Positions 1-8,542 of a stretch of 64,000 nt of DNA are shown here, one piece after another. The number at the start of each line of letters is the position of its first letter. Within the stretch, counting starts at the first letter, position 1. The stretch covers positions 62,001 through 126,000 of the forward strand of contig NZ_AUCI01000012.1 of the NCBI RefSeq assembly GCF_000429685.1. Reading direction: 5' to 3'. The notes beneath the pieces are model-generated. The model made no database searches and was not told the origin of the DNA. It worked only from the letters and a program-made list of their open reading frames with translations. The position numbers and the translations under genes are program-made. The stretch comes from Salibacterium aidingense DSM 18341. Lineage in GTDB: Bacteria; Bacillota; Bacilli; Bacillales; Marinococcaceae.

Positions 1-409
1 GATTTCGCTCCCGGTCCGAGGCTTGTTCAACTATTGGAAAGTTATGCTCTTCCAAATAGTTGTAATGAACATCTGCCCAATGCCCTTCTGATTCGGATTC
101 ATCCAACTGTTCACCTGCAAATCGGGTAAGGATCGCCAGAAACTGTGCTTGTGTGGCTTTCTCACTGGGACGGAAGGTATCATCATCATAACCAAAAATC
201 AGCCCTTGTCCGACTGCCCAATTGATCTCCTTAAACGCCCAGTAATCTTCACCAATATCAACAAAAGGGTCATTTTCCGAAACATCCACACTTCTTTCAT
301 TTGCTGCTTCCATCACATGCACATGCGATGAAGCGGCAGTTATAGCGGATAGTCCGCTGACGGTTAATGCACTTGCTAATAGCAACTTTGTCTTTTTATA
401 GGTTCTCAT
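1..409 (-). CDS. SLH-domain surface protein, N-terminal part (runs off the window)
   Basis: The frame opens with an ATG at 407-409 and runs leftward without a stop to base 1, so only about 136 residues are visible. It begins MRTYKKTKLLLASALTVSG, a Sec signal peptide. An S-layer homology domain follows, containing DPFVDIGEDYWAFKEINWAV, then GYDDDTFRPSEKATQAQFLAIL and a second GHWADVHYNY segment. SLH domains bind pyruvylated secondary cell-wall polymer, so the protein should be anchored on the cell surface. It has its own sigma-A promoter (515-543) and a leader of roughly 100 nt. The C-terminal part and any catalytic domain lie outside the window. Confidence 0.8.
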   Translation of the reverse strand, partial: MRTYKKTKLLLASALTVSGLSAITAASSHVHVMEAANERSVDVSENDPFVDIGEDYWAFKEINWAVGQGLIFGYDDDTFRPSEKATQAQFLAILTRFAGEQLDESESEGHWADVHYNYLEEHNFPIVEQASDRERN

Positions 410-514
410 GTTCTCACAAACCTTTCTTTGTGCTTATACTTCTTATCGGCAGTTCCCAATCTCTTTTATATATGGAACTTCCCTCCTTTATTGGTACTAT
501 TGTTCTGTACCTCT

Positions 515-543
515 ATTATAACAATTAGTAATTATATTTTCAA
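515..543 (-). promoter_or_regulatory. sigma-A promoter of the SLH gene
   Basis: Read on the minus strand there is TTGAAA (538-543), a 17-nt spacer and TATAAT (515-520). The predicted transcript has a leader of about 100 nt before the ATG at 409. The leader contains an AAAGGAGGG (about 481-490) not followed by a start codon, and a small GGAAGTTCC/GGGAACT inverted repeat that might fold. The rest of the 410-550 gap holds nothing else I recognise. Confidence 0.6.
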
Positions 544-550
544 TATATAA

Positions 551-1033
551 TTATTTATATATAAAAAATGAAATAAAAAAACTGCACATAATAAGAAATG
601 TGCCGGGGATAGTTCCAAAGGTCTCATTCACTTTGGTTCGTAATCCTAACAGGTACTGTTTCAGGTTAAAACGGTATTTTTTTAGCCCAAGAAAATGACC
701 GATACACAAATGTAAAACAATGAAAGCCAGATAATAAAAGAGCACAAATAACATGCTCGGACCAATAATAAACACCATCCAAACCCCACTGGCTAACATT
801 AATTTGGTATCTCCAGCCTTCCATAAACCCATGTTCCAGCCAATGTATCCGATCCCCATTAAAAGAATAAGGTACAATCCGAATTGCAATGGAGGTACAA
901 AAAATGGAGCACATAATATCCCTGCAAGGGATGTAGGCAGCGTTACGACATTCTTAATTTTATACCTCTTCATGTCCGTGTACAGGGATAAACCAAAGGT
1001 CAACGTTAATAGGAAAACAGCTACATACATCAT
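551..1033 (-). CDS. prepilin peptidase, A24 family (TadV/CpaA-like)
   Basis: A 160-residue, highly hydrophobic protein with five or six membrane segments. The two aspartates of A24 peptidases are visible: D20 in LYTDMKRYKIKN and D75 in KAGDTKLM, the GxGD-type motif with A in place of the first G. These enzymes cleave type IV prepilin leaders on the cytoplasmic side of the membrane. It is short, like TadV/CpaA, and lacks the N-methylation domain of PilD. The start overlaps the end of the upstream ATPase gene by 4 bases, so they are translationally coupled. No type IV prepilin, TadA/CpaF or TadB/C is visible in the window, so its substrate is unknown. Confidence 0.8.
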   Translation of the reverse strand: MMYVAVFLLTLTFGLSLYTDMKRYKIKNVVTLPTSLAGILCAPFFVPPLQFGLYLILLMGIGYIGWNMGLWKAGDTKLMLASGVWMVFIIGPSMLFVLFYYLAFIVLHLCIGHFLGLKKYRFNLKQYLLGLRTKVNETFGTIPGTFLIMCSFFISFFIYK

Positions 1034-1863
1034 TTAGCAAAAGCCTTCTTTAAATGAAAGAAGAATCCTTGTTCTTTTTCATGCAGCCAATCATTTTCTA
1101 AGGTCAGAAAACCGAGCTTTTGAGTTAATTCATCAATAGCTTGGGTAAAACTGTTTTTCTTTTTCGTTAGATAAATGAAGGAGCGGTTGTTCCTGGATTT
1201 ACGGACCGCATGATCATATGCCGCACTTCCTACCGTTTCCACAGGGCTTCCGCTCCCTCTGTATAATTCTTCAATTTTATCCGGCGAAACATCGGCCTCT
1301 TTTTCTGGCACTTGGTTCAAAAATAGAACAATGTTGGACGGGTCAGCACCAAGCGACACCAGGTCTTCTTTGAATTGATAGTTATTATAAATAGCCCCCT
1401 GTTGCACCGTAGAAACCAGCACAATCTTTTGAGCGGACAATAAGGCTGTTTTCGTACTTCCACCCATGTCTACCCCGCTATCAACAATGACATAATCATA
1501 AAGGTGGATTAATTGTTCCAGGATACGTTTGGCTGCTTTTCCATTTAATTGGTTGATTTCGTTTGAATCAGCTATCGCCGGAATATAATCAATTCCGGCT
1601 TCCTCATTCCGTATAACCAAACTTTTCGCCTGTCGTTCTGTCATAGTGATTTCGGTCTGAACCCAATCAGAAAGGGAGACGCCTTCCTTTGAACTTCCTA
1701 ATGCCTGGGAAACGCCACCATACGGAATATCAAAGTCAATAACTACTACTTTTTTGGCGGTTTGTTTTTTTATTGCGGCAGCAAGATTTAAGGATACCTC
1801 CGTTTTCCCAACACCGCCCTTCATCGAACTGACCGCAATTATTTCCCCGTTCTTATACATCAT
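1030..1863 (-). CDS. TadZ/CpaE-like ParA-family ATPase (short form)
   Basis: 277 residues. The N-terminus carries a deviant Walker A, SSMKGGVGKTEVSLNLAAA, and DFDIPYGGVSQAL follows as the A-prime region. DYVIVDSGVDMGG matches Walker B. It is a SIMIBI-class ATPase of the MinD/TadZ type. Such proteins place pilus or secretion machines at the membrane or poles. It overlaps the genes on both sides by 4 bases in the same operon. It is a paralogue of the ATPase half of the 540-aa neighbour but lacks that protein's N-terminal domain, so the two may form a heteromer (inference). Confidence 0.78.
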   Translation of the reverse strand: MMYKNGEIIAVSSMKGGVGKTEVSLNLAAAIKKQTAKKVVVIDFDIPYGGVSQALGSSKEGVSLSDWVQTEITMTERQAKSLVIRNEEAGIDYIPAIADSNEINQLNGKAAKRILEQLIHLYDYVIVDSGVDMGGSTKTALLSAQKIVLVSTVQQGAIYNNYQFKEDLVSLGADPSNIVLFLNQVPEKEADVSPDKIEELYRGSGSPVETVGSAAYDHAVRKSRNNRSFIYLTKKKNSFTQAIDELTQKLGFLTLENDWLHEKEQGFFFHLKKAFAK

Positions 1864-3482
1864 TCCACTTCCTTCCTCTCTTTTTTGAACATACTTTGAA
1901 ATTTCAGCCCAACCTTTTCTTTCTTCTTCCTCCGAATCACTTCAGGTGAAATTAACTCCAAGGCTTCAAGAATCATATCCATTCCTAACGAAAAAGAGTG
2001 TGTAGGGTTGTCATAATAGATGTAATAACCATTGTTTCGGCTTTGACGAACCAAGTCATCATACGGTGCGTATCCAATCACAGGGATCGGTGAATCATGA
2101 TCTTCAAACAATTCCGCAATCGTTTGCTTGGTGATATCTTCAGATTTGGGAATCTGATTAATAAAAACGGAAATCTTTTCGTGATCAATACCAAAGGAAT
2201 GAACCATCTCATTTCGATAGGTTAATCCGTTACTAATACCCGCAACGTCATGGTTGGTCACAAGTATAATATCCGAAGCCCATTCCAGGGCGGCTCGTGT
2301 CGGCGCATGATAGCCAGAAGCATCAATAACGATCACATCATAAAACTTCTTCAACAGATACAGCATGCCTTCCGCATCCTTTTTATCAAAGGACAAGGCA
2401 GCATCAGCATAAACCGGAAGCGGAACAAAATCTATATCGTGATCTGTTATAACCTTTTCATTCACTCCTTTTTCCGTCAAAGATGGAGATATGTTCTTCC
2501 ATTCCGAGAGATCAATAGTACGCTGAAGCTGTAAAGCCTGGGCTATACTGCCATACGGAAAACTGAAATCGACCACACACATTTTCCGGACCTCCGCCTG
2601 TTCTTTGATTGAAGCCGCAACGTTTAAAGCAATATCGGTCTTTCCGACACCACCTTTTGTACCGGCAATGACAATAACCTTGGAGGAAAATGTCCGGTAT
2701 TCGTATTGAATGGTAGTTTTCGGTTTGCTATCTTTCTGCTTTTTGGCATTCGCAGCCAATGAGGAAGCCATCCCCGATATATTTTTCAGCATGGTTGACG
2801 TTTTCTCTTCGCGTTCGGATTGATTTTCTTTTGATGGCTGAGGAGGTTCCCTTTCCTTTTTCTTATTTAAGCGATCTCTGAGTTTTCGCTTCCTGAATTT
2901 ATCCGGAAGGGTATCGTGTTCCTGGAAAGTAAAAGGAACTCCGTCGGCGTCTTCTTCCTCTAAATCCGTGGCCTCTTCCGTGTCATAGGAATCATAAGAA
3001 GGCGTATCCGTAACATCGTCATCCCGACCGTGATAGTCGCTTAATATGCGCTCGACGTGTTGAAATCCTTTTTTATTCTCAATCCAATATTCAATATCTT
3101 CTATCCGGAGAGAATTAATAAAGTAAATATCATAAATGTTAAGTTGAGCAATCTTAGAGATAAAATCATAGTCATGTTTCACTTCTTCCGGAAACAAAAC
3201 AATCAGTCTCATGTCTTCTCGGTTCAGGCGTATTGTCTTCAAATAGTGGTAGCTAGCTTCCTTGTCACTCTGGTACTGCCCTCTGGAGGTAATACTCAAG
3301 CCATAAATAAGGGCGCAATCCGCTGATGATGTATCAGCAGATTGCGCCCAGTCAGCCATCGTATCTAAAGATGTGTCTGTTTGGAGGACCGGATATCCCA
3401 AGTCTTCCAAATCAGCAGTAATATACTCCAACATATTCCCAGAATGCGAGGGAAATACCACATGTAACCCTTGCTTTTCCAT
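1860..3482 (-). CDS. TadZ/CpaE-like protein with receiver-like N-domain and ParA-type ATPase
   Basis: 540 residues in three parts. Residues 1-150 look like a degenerate response-regulator (atypical receiver) domain, as in TadZ/CpaE. Residues about 150-265 form a highly charged linker. The C-terminal ATPase starts at VIVIAGTKGGVGKTDIALN, with DFSFPYGSIAQAL and YDVIVIDASGYH downstream. The start ATG follows GGGAGG about 12 nt upstream. It probably acts as a localisation factor for a pilus or secretion assembly at the membrane. Finding two such ATPases next to a prepilin peptidase inside a type IV secretion operon is unusual. No Tad motor or platform genes accompany them here. Confidence 0.78.
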   Translation of the reverse strand: MEKQGLHVVFPSHSGNMLEYITADLEDLGYPVLQTDTSLDTMADWAQSADTSSADCALIYGLSITSRGQYQSDKEASYHYLKTIRLNREDMRLIVLFPEEVKHDYDFISKIAQLNIYDIYFINSLRIEDIEYWIENKKGFQHVERILSDYHGRDDDVTDTPSYDSYDTEEATDLEEEDADGVPFTFQEHDTLPDKFRKRKLRDRLNKKKEREPPQPSKENQSEREEKTSTMLKNISGMASSLAANAKKQKDSKPKTTIQYEYRTFSSKVIVIAGTKGGVGKTDIALNVAASIKEQAEVRKMCVVDFSFPYGSIAQALQLQRTIDLSEWKNISPSLTEKGVNEKVITDHDIDFVPLPVYADAALSFDKKDAEGMLYLLKKFYDVIVIDASGYHAPTRAALEWASDIILVTNHDVAGISNGLTYRNEMVHSFGIDHEKISVFINQIPKSEDITKQTIAELFEDHDSPIPVIGYAPYDDLVRQSRNNGYYIYYDNPTHSFSLGMDMILEALELISPEVIRRKKKEKVGLKFQSMFKKERKEVE

Positions 3483-3518
3483 ATAAAAGGTATTCCTCCC
3501 ATCCTATACGTCCATACA

Positions 3519-3545
3519 CAAAAAAGACCCTGTTCCGAGAACAAG
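3519..3545 (-). terminator. weak intrinsic terminator between the T4SS block and the TadZ block
   Basis: On the minus strand TGTTC-TC-GGAACA forms a short hairpin, followed by GGGTCTTTTTT. It lies in the 120-bp gap between the 138-aa membrane protein and the first TadZ gene, so the Tad-like genes may be partly uncoupled or need read-through. The stem is short. Confidence 0.4.
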
Positions 3546-3604
3546 ATACCCGTTTTGTACACACGTATAACAATCTCTTTTGTCAATTATTAGTGTATCA
3601 AGTC

Positions 3605-4021
3605 TTATCCTGACTGTAAAGTCTCTGCGACCCAATCAGCCACTCCCATCAATAGGGAGACGACTGTATCGTAGTAGTTGATGACTGCAAAGCCTAAGAA
3701 TCCCAAAAAGAGCAGCCCCATCGCCCATTTCCATTTAAAAAACATAAGAATGCCAGCTGCAATGACCCATACCATGAGCATCTTCAAAGACATATCTTCA
3801 ATATTTGCTATGGATTGCTCAAGAGAAAAGTTTTCAGCATTCTGCTTAATTTGCTGTGTATTGATTCCACCATTTTCTTCTGATTCCGTGTTATTTTCGC
3901 TATTCTCCAAGCGATCCGTGATTGTATCCCCCCCTGCATCAGGAGCAGCAAATAGTGGAGCGGTAGTAGAAAAGCAGCCTATAAAGGCAGCTGTGAAGAT
4001 TAGAAGCAGGCGTTTTCCCAT
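3605..4021 (-). CDS. small secreted/membrane protein of the T4SS operon
   Basis: 138 residues. An N-terminal signal peptide (MGKRLLLIFTAAFIGCFSTTAPLFA) precedes an acidic Asn/Glu-rich stretch (about 30-70), then two adjacent membrane spans (about 80-97 and 99-125). TAGGAG lies 9 nt before the ATG. The layout (signal peptide, short periplasm-like loop, two helices) is similar to VirB2/TrbC pilins and to the 129-aa protein at 11832. I do not recognise a family. Its place at the end of the secretion operon suggests a structural or accessory part of the channel. Confidence 0.65.
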   Translation of the reverse strand: MGKRLLLIFTAAFIGCFSTTAPLFAAPDAGGDTITDRLENSENNTESEENGGINTQQIKQNAENFSLEQSIANIEDMSLKMLMVWVIAAGILMFFKWKWAMGLLFLGFLGFAVINYYDTVVSLLMGVADWVAETLQSG

Positions 4022-4040
4022 AATAAAACACTCCTATTCG

Positions 4041-6071
4041 TTAATTGATATCTGGGAAGTAATGCAGTGGATCCTTTTTCTCCCCGTTAACGTGCAGCTC
4101 AAAGTGAAGGTGTGTACCGGTAGAACTTCCTGTGTTCCCCATTGTTCCGATAATGTCGCCTTTTTCCACTTTCTCACCTGCACTGACATAAACGGAGTGA
4201 AGGTGAAGATAACGGGTTTTAATGTTATTATCATGTTGAATATTAATATAGTTACCGGCTGCAGGATGAGATGTCGTAAATGAGACCTTCCCTTCCTCCA
4301 TAGCAAAAATCGGATCTCCGTCTACGCCGGGTTCCACAGCCCGAACGTCTGTCCCTCCGTGATAAGACGAACATGTAGAGCAAGGTGGCGGTCGCGGCCC
4401 AAACGTACTGCTGATATCGGTGGATAATGTTGGCCACCGCCAATCATTTGATCCCTCAATTTCCGGGTACTCATCAGGGTTTAAATTGTCCAGCCCCTCT
4501 TTATTATCAAGATAATTATCATCGTACATTTCAATCAGCTCTATTACTAAATGAATGTCTTTTTCATTTGTGATATTGAAATGTGCCAAATGTTCATAGA
4601 AGGGCTTCATTCGTTCTTCTTTAGACGGAGATGTGATATTGCTTGTTTGGGGCTGCGTTACCTCATAGTTTCTTGCCTTGCCACTGGCGAATTTCATTTC
4701 AGAACTTTCGGTTTTCACCATTTGATAATCATGGGTGTATGTTCCTTCGTAGGTATTTGCTTTCACTAATACCTTTACTGTTTCCGTTTGGGTTTTATCC
4801 TCCCAATGGCATGATGTTGATGTATTCACCTCACCAGAACTTTCTCGGGTCGTCGTCGTCTTACATTCTTCTTCCTCCCACGTATGGGTGGCCGTTTTTT
4901 CTTCCCAAGTAAATTGAGGGCCTAACACTTCCATGGTCCCTTCCGGATCCGGAGTTATCAGTTCCTCCGCTTTATCTTCAAGATCGAAAAAGTCGTAATC
5001 TTCTATGTCCCTTTCGCTAAGATCGTATTCCTCGACCTCCCCCTCCTCTTTCTTAATAGTATGCATCTGCCGAATTTGCTCAGCAGATGCCAGAACTTCC
5101 TGGACATACCAATCAGCCTGATTGTATTGATATAAGGCGTCTTCTTTATTGTCGCTATAACCGTTACTCGATAAGAAGTTTGCCGCAGAATACACAGCAT
5201 CTAACTCATTCCATATATCCGCTTTTCCATCTCCGTTGCCATCGACCCCATATCCTCCATAATCCTCAATAGCAGAAAGGTCACGCATCACATCATGCGA
5301 TATATTCCCCTGCCCTTTTCCGTTACATGTATCATGATCCCAGCCGACAAAGGTACAGGGCATAAACTGCATTGGACCTTCCGCTCCAACCGATGAAACT
5401 TTGCCAGTGGGATACGTACTATATACACTTTCAATTGAGTGGATGGCGCTAAGAATCTCCCAATCCACATCGTATTCCTCTGCTGCCGACCGATAGATTG
5501 GTATAAACTCTTCGGGAGGATAAACGCCGTCCACTTTAATTTCAACATCATCACTAATTTTCATGAACGTATTCCCGGATTTCATATGTGGGTCATTTCG
5601 CAAACGATCCACACCGGCAAGAACGCCCCAGGATATCGCATAGGGTTCAGCCTGTTTACGTTGATAATTCGACAGCCCCTCATCCCAAGTCGCTGCTGCC
5701 TCCTGATAGTCTTTGAAAACATCTCCATCATAGGTCTCTTCATCTTCCTCTGAAAATCCGAAAAAGGCACTGACTTTTTCATTAACAGTAGATGCTGTTT
5801 CTTCAGCTAATGCTTTCGGAAGGGCGTAGATCAGCAAGAAAGCAATAATACCAACCAAAAGAATAAGAAGGACCGGTACCCAAACGACAGCCGTTTTAGC
5901 CAAGATTGCTTTTACTAGTTTTAACGTTGTCATCATCGCTTTTTTAGCAATCTTTTGGGTTATCTTTCTACCTATATTCTTACCCTGCTGTTTTACTTTG
6001 TTGCCTAATGCTTTCCCAACCCTGCCTAATGGATCGTTCTGGTTTTGTTGCTGATTGTTTTCTTGACTCAT
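4041..6071 (-). CDS. bifunctional cell-wall hydrolase: lytic transglycosylase (SLT) plus M23 endopeptidase (VirB1/CwlT-like role)
   Basis: 676 residues. A basic N-terminus and one membrane span (about 50-85) anchor it. An SLT-type domain covers about residues 180-340: AIHSIES carries the catalytic Glu, then SSVGAEGPMQFMP, and AVYSAANFL. A long acidic linker with TATHTWEEEE follows. The C-terminal M23 domain has HGGTD (zinc ligands H and D), the TRYLHL region and HLHFEL (third ligand). In Gram-positive conjugation such two-domain enzymes (CwlT, TcpG, PrgK) open peptidoglycan for the channel. The ATG overlaps the upstream stop in an ATGA, so translation is coupled. The call is firm; the T4SS role rests on context. 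Confidence 0.9.
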   Translation of the reverse strand: MSQENNQQQNQNDPLGRVGKALGNKVKQQGKNIGRKITQKIAKKAMMTTLKLVKAILAKTAVVWVPVLLILLVGIIAFLLIYALPKALAEETASTVNEKVSAFFGFSEEDEETYDGDVFKDYQEAAATWDEGLSNYQRKQAEPYAISWGVLAGVDRLRNDPHMKSGNTFMKISDDVEIKVDGVYPPEEFIPIYRSAAEEYDVDWEILSAIHSIESVYSTYPTGKVSSVGAEGPMQFMPCTFVGWDHDTCNGKGQGNISHDVMRDLSAIEDYGGYGVDGNGDGKADIWNELDAVYSAANFLSSNGYSDNKEDALYQYNQADWYVQEVLASAEQIRQMHTIKKEEGEVEEYDLSERDIEDYDFFDLEDKAEELITPDPEGTMEVLGPQFTWEEKTATHTWEEEECKTTTTRESSGEVNTSTSCHWEDKTQTETVKVLVKANTYEGTYTHDYQMVKTESSEMKFASGKARNYEVTQPQTSNITSPSKEERMKPFYEHLAHFNITNEKDIHLVIELIEMYDDNYLDNKEGLDNLNPDEYPEIEGSNDWRWPTLSTDISSTFGPRPPPCSTCSSYHGGTDVRAVEPGVDGDPIFAMEEGKVSFTTSHPAAGNYINIQHDNNIKTRYLHLHSVYVSAGEKVEKGDIIGTMGNTGSSTGTHLHFELHVNGEKKDPLHYFPDIN

Positions 6072-8512
6072 AAACGACCACGTCCTCGCGGTTTATATTC
6101 CAGATCCTCCATTTTAACTTCGGAGTTTGAACCGCTCGGATACACATTTCCTTCTGTTACCGAAACGTTCCCTTCACTTTGTGTTCCTGGATTAGTAGTA
6201 GGTTCAGCCTGATTAATAGCTGTTCCATGACGCTCAATAGCTTCGGTATCTTGATTCGTTACCCCCTCGTTATACTTAATAATGGATTCCTGGAGTTCCG
6301 GATTTTGTAATTGAGGATACGACGAATTTGCATAAGACACACTCTCTTCCATAACGTTTTTGGCGTTTTGTACCACCTCTTTTTGTTGGTCATATTGAGG
6401 ACTGTCCGGAGACGTTTGAGCCAATACCTGTTGTGTCTCTTGATAATTTTGAGTGGCTAATGCAGCTTGCCTGGAGGCTTTGGCAGGTGTATTCATATTT
6501 ACATTCGGCTTATTTAATTTTTGAGCCAGTTGATTTGTATTTCGAGCCTGGGCCGCACTGGCTTGCGCCGAACGATAAGCCTTTGGATCACTTGTATTAC
6601 GATTCATTTGTTTTAACTGAGTTTTCGCATTTCCATAACCCTCTTTGGCCTTATCGGTAGTCTGCTGTCTGCTCTGTGATGTGGAGACATTCCCCGTGGA
6701 TAATAATGGAGTTGGAACAACGGAATGCTGAGCTCCTTGTGCCGTTCCTTGATTGTTTACGGAGGCATCGTTACCATGCAGACTTCCGTATCTCAATTTA
6801 TCCGTCGATGATGCATAGGTTTGATAGGAACGTGGTAATTGCGCTGGATGTCCAACATAAGAGTTCCCTTCATTTGAATCTGTACCTGACTCAGTACCAG
6901 CTGAACTATTTTGCATTTTGTCATAATCAACATCTGCGCTACTTGGGTATCCGTTGCCGGGAGAATTCAATTGGTCATCATTGTCAGCATTTGCTAAACT
7001 ATTACCAAGCATGCTTCCTGCCATCAGCCCAGGAGCGGGACTCCCCATAGCCATCGAACTAACTGCCGCCCCTGTAACCGGAATGCCGATACGTGCCGTA
7101 CCTTTAGCGATGGACCGTGCTGCTGTAAAGGCTCGTCCTCCCCCGGAAAAAACAGCTCCGTTCCCATTGGATGAACGCCCATTTGACATTGGTACCGTTC
7201 CTCCACGACGCTGTTGGTTTACCGAAGATGCCGATAGATTTGAATTGCTCAGGGCATTTCCATTTCCCATACTTGATCCAGTTGCACCTTTTCCTCCAGT
7301 ACCGCTTCCAGCACCCCCAGCGGTTGACGGATTAATTCCGGAACCTCCCGTCCTTCCTTTTGTGGCCTGCTGCATCATCCGACCCATGTGCATCATAGAC
7401 ATGACGCCCATGGCAGCACCAAAATCCTGGGCTTTGCCCTGGGTTTGAATACCGGTGATAGCCCCAACAACTTTATGAACAAGCATTGATACAGTCGGGA
7501 GTCCAAATAGAAAGACGCAGACGATCCAAAAGGACAGCCCATCACCAAAACTATCTCGAACATAAAAAAACATGCCCAATGCCAAAGCATGGGCTGTTTG
7601 AGTGAACGTGTTACTGGTGAATTCGTGAACCCAAATATTCATCGCTTCGCGTCGACTAGGAAAGATCAACGATAAACTTACGAGTGGAAAAGTGACAATT
7701 AATATGGATAAAATAATCATCCGCATCGTGTATTGATAATTGAGGACAAAAGTCATAAAAAAAGCAACAACCACCAATAACCCCACACCCAGTGATTCAA
7801 TAGCTGTCATCTGAAGATGGCTTCCAAATACCACGGTCAGGAAACGACCGGTCCATATCCCATTATCCGAGAGGGTGTTCCACACCAAATCTACAATGTA
7901 GTAGTTAATATCAAAAATAATCTTCCATAATACATGGCCGAAACGCAAACAAACCAAAACGAAAATCATTCCGGCTATGTATTCTTTAAATTTCGAACGA
8001 TCTTGTGCATTAAAGTTATTAATCAGCAGCACCAAACCCCCGAAAGCTAACATCATCGTAAGCGGGATGGACATCAGATCATGAAAGCTATCATAGAGTA
8101 ACGCGATGCCACTAAAGTATTCCTCCGGAAAAACACCTAATATCATGTCCGCCCTGGTACCAGTTGTCCCATCCTCTCCGTCAGCCTCATGGACATACGT
8201 TTCTTCCTCTTCATTAAAAAAGCTGAAAATAGATTCAAGTTCCGGACGTTGAAAAACCAGATAGGAGACATCCTTGGCACCGAACATTTCAACAAGGAGG
8301 TTGACCGGAGACATCAAAATGCCGGTTATGAAACGTTCCGCATAATTGGCATCATCATTTCGTTCTTCTATTTCCTCTTCTGTGATAAGTGAATTCGAGC
8401 TTTCCTCAGATGAACTTTCTTCCTCTTCATTATCAGCAAGAACAGGGAGTGTCGGCATGATTAGTAACAATAATGTCAAAACAACTAATATGCCTTTCCG
8501 AAATGTGTACAA
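6068..8512 (-). CDS. VirB6/TrbL-like polytopic membrane channel protein
   Basis: 814 residues from a TTG start at 8510-8512, 7 nt after AAAGGAGG. An upstream in-frame GTG at 8519-8521 overlaps that ribosome site and is unlikely. A signal peptide (VLADNEEEE) is followed by an acidic loop, then about seven membrane spans (about 140-390). The C-terminal 400 residues are a Gly/Ser/Asn/Gln-rich low-complexity tail. This layout matches the VirB6-like protein of Gram-positive T4SSs (TcpH, ConG, PrgH/L-type). It is coupled to the hydrolase gene downstream and lies 30 bp from virB4 upstream. The low-complexity tail should be surface exposed. Confidence 0.75.
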   Translation of the reverse strand: MYTFRKGILVVLTLLLLIMPTLPVLADNEEEESSSEESSNSLITEEEIEERNDDANYAERFITGILMSPVNLLVEMFGAKDVSYLVFQRPELESIFSFFNEEEETYVHEADGEDGTTGTRADMILGVFPEEYFSGIALLYDSFHDLMSIPLTMMLAFGGLVLLINNFNAQDRSKFKEYIAGMIFVLVCLRFGHVLWKIIFDINYYIVDLVWNTLSDNGIWTGRFLTVVFGSHLQMTAIESLGVGLLVVVAFFMTFVLNYQYTMRMIILSILIVTFPLVSLSLIFPSRREAMNIWVHEFTSNTFTQTAHALALGMFFYVRDSFGDGLSFWIVCVFLFGLPTVSMLVHKVVGAITGIQTQGKAQDFGAAMGVMSMMHMGRMMQQATKGRTGGSGINPSTAGGAGSGTGGKGATGSSMGNGNALSNSNLSASSVNQQRRGGTVPMSNGRSSNGNGAVFSGGGRAFTAARSIAKGTARIGIPVTGAAVSSMAMGSPAPGLMAGSMLGNSLANADNDDQLNSPGNGYPSSADVDYDKMQNSSAGTESGTDSNEGNSYVGHPAQLPRSYQTYASSTDKLRYGSLHGNDASVNNQGTAQGAQHSVVPTPLLSTGNVSTSQSRQQTTDKAKEGYGNAKTQLKQMNRNTSDPKAYRSAQASAAQARNTNQLAQKLNKPNVNMNTPAKASRQAALATQNYQETQQVLAQTSPDSPQYDQQKEVVQNAKNVMEESVSYANSSYPQLQNPELQESIIKYNEGVTNQDTEAIERHGTAINQAEPTTNPGTQSEGNVSVTEGNVYPSGSNSEVKMEDLEYKPRGRGRL

Positions 8513-8542
8513 TAAAAACACCTCCTTTCATCGTAATTTTTA

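Noticed and set aside
3678-4283. 201-codon plus-strand reading frame
   Set aside because: Antisense to the 138-aa membrane protein and the M23 domain, both with clear signals on the minus strand.
6954-7448. 164-codon plus-strand reading frame
   Set aside because: It is the antisense shadow of the low-complexity part of the VirB6-like gene.
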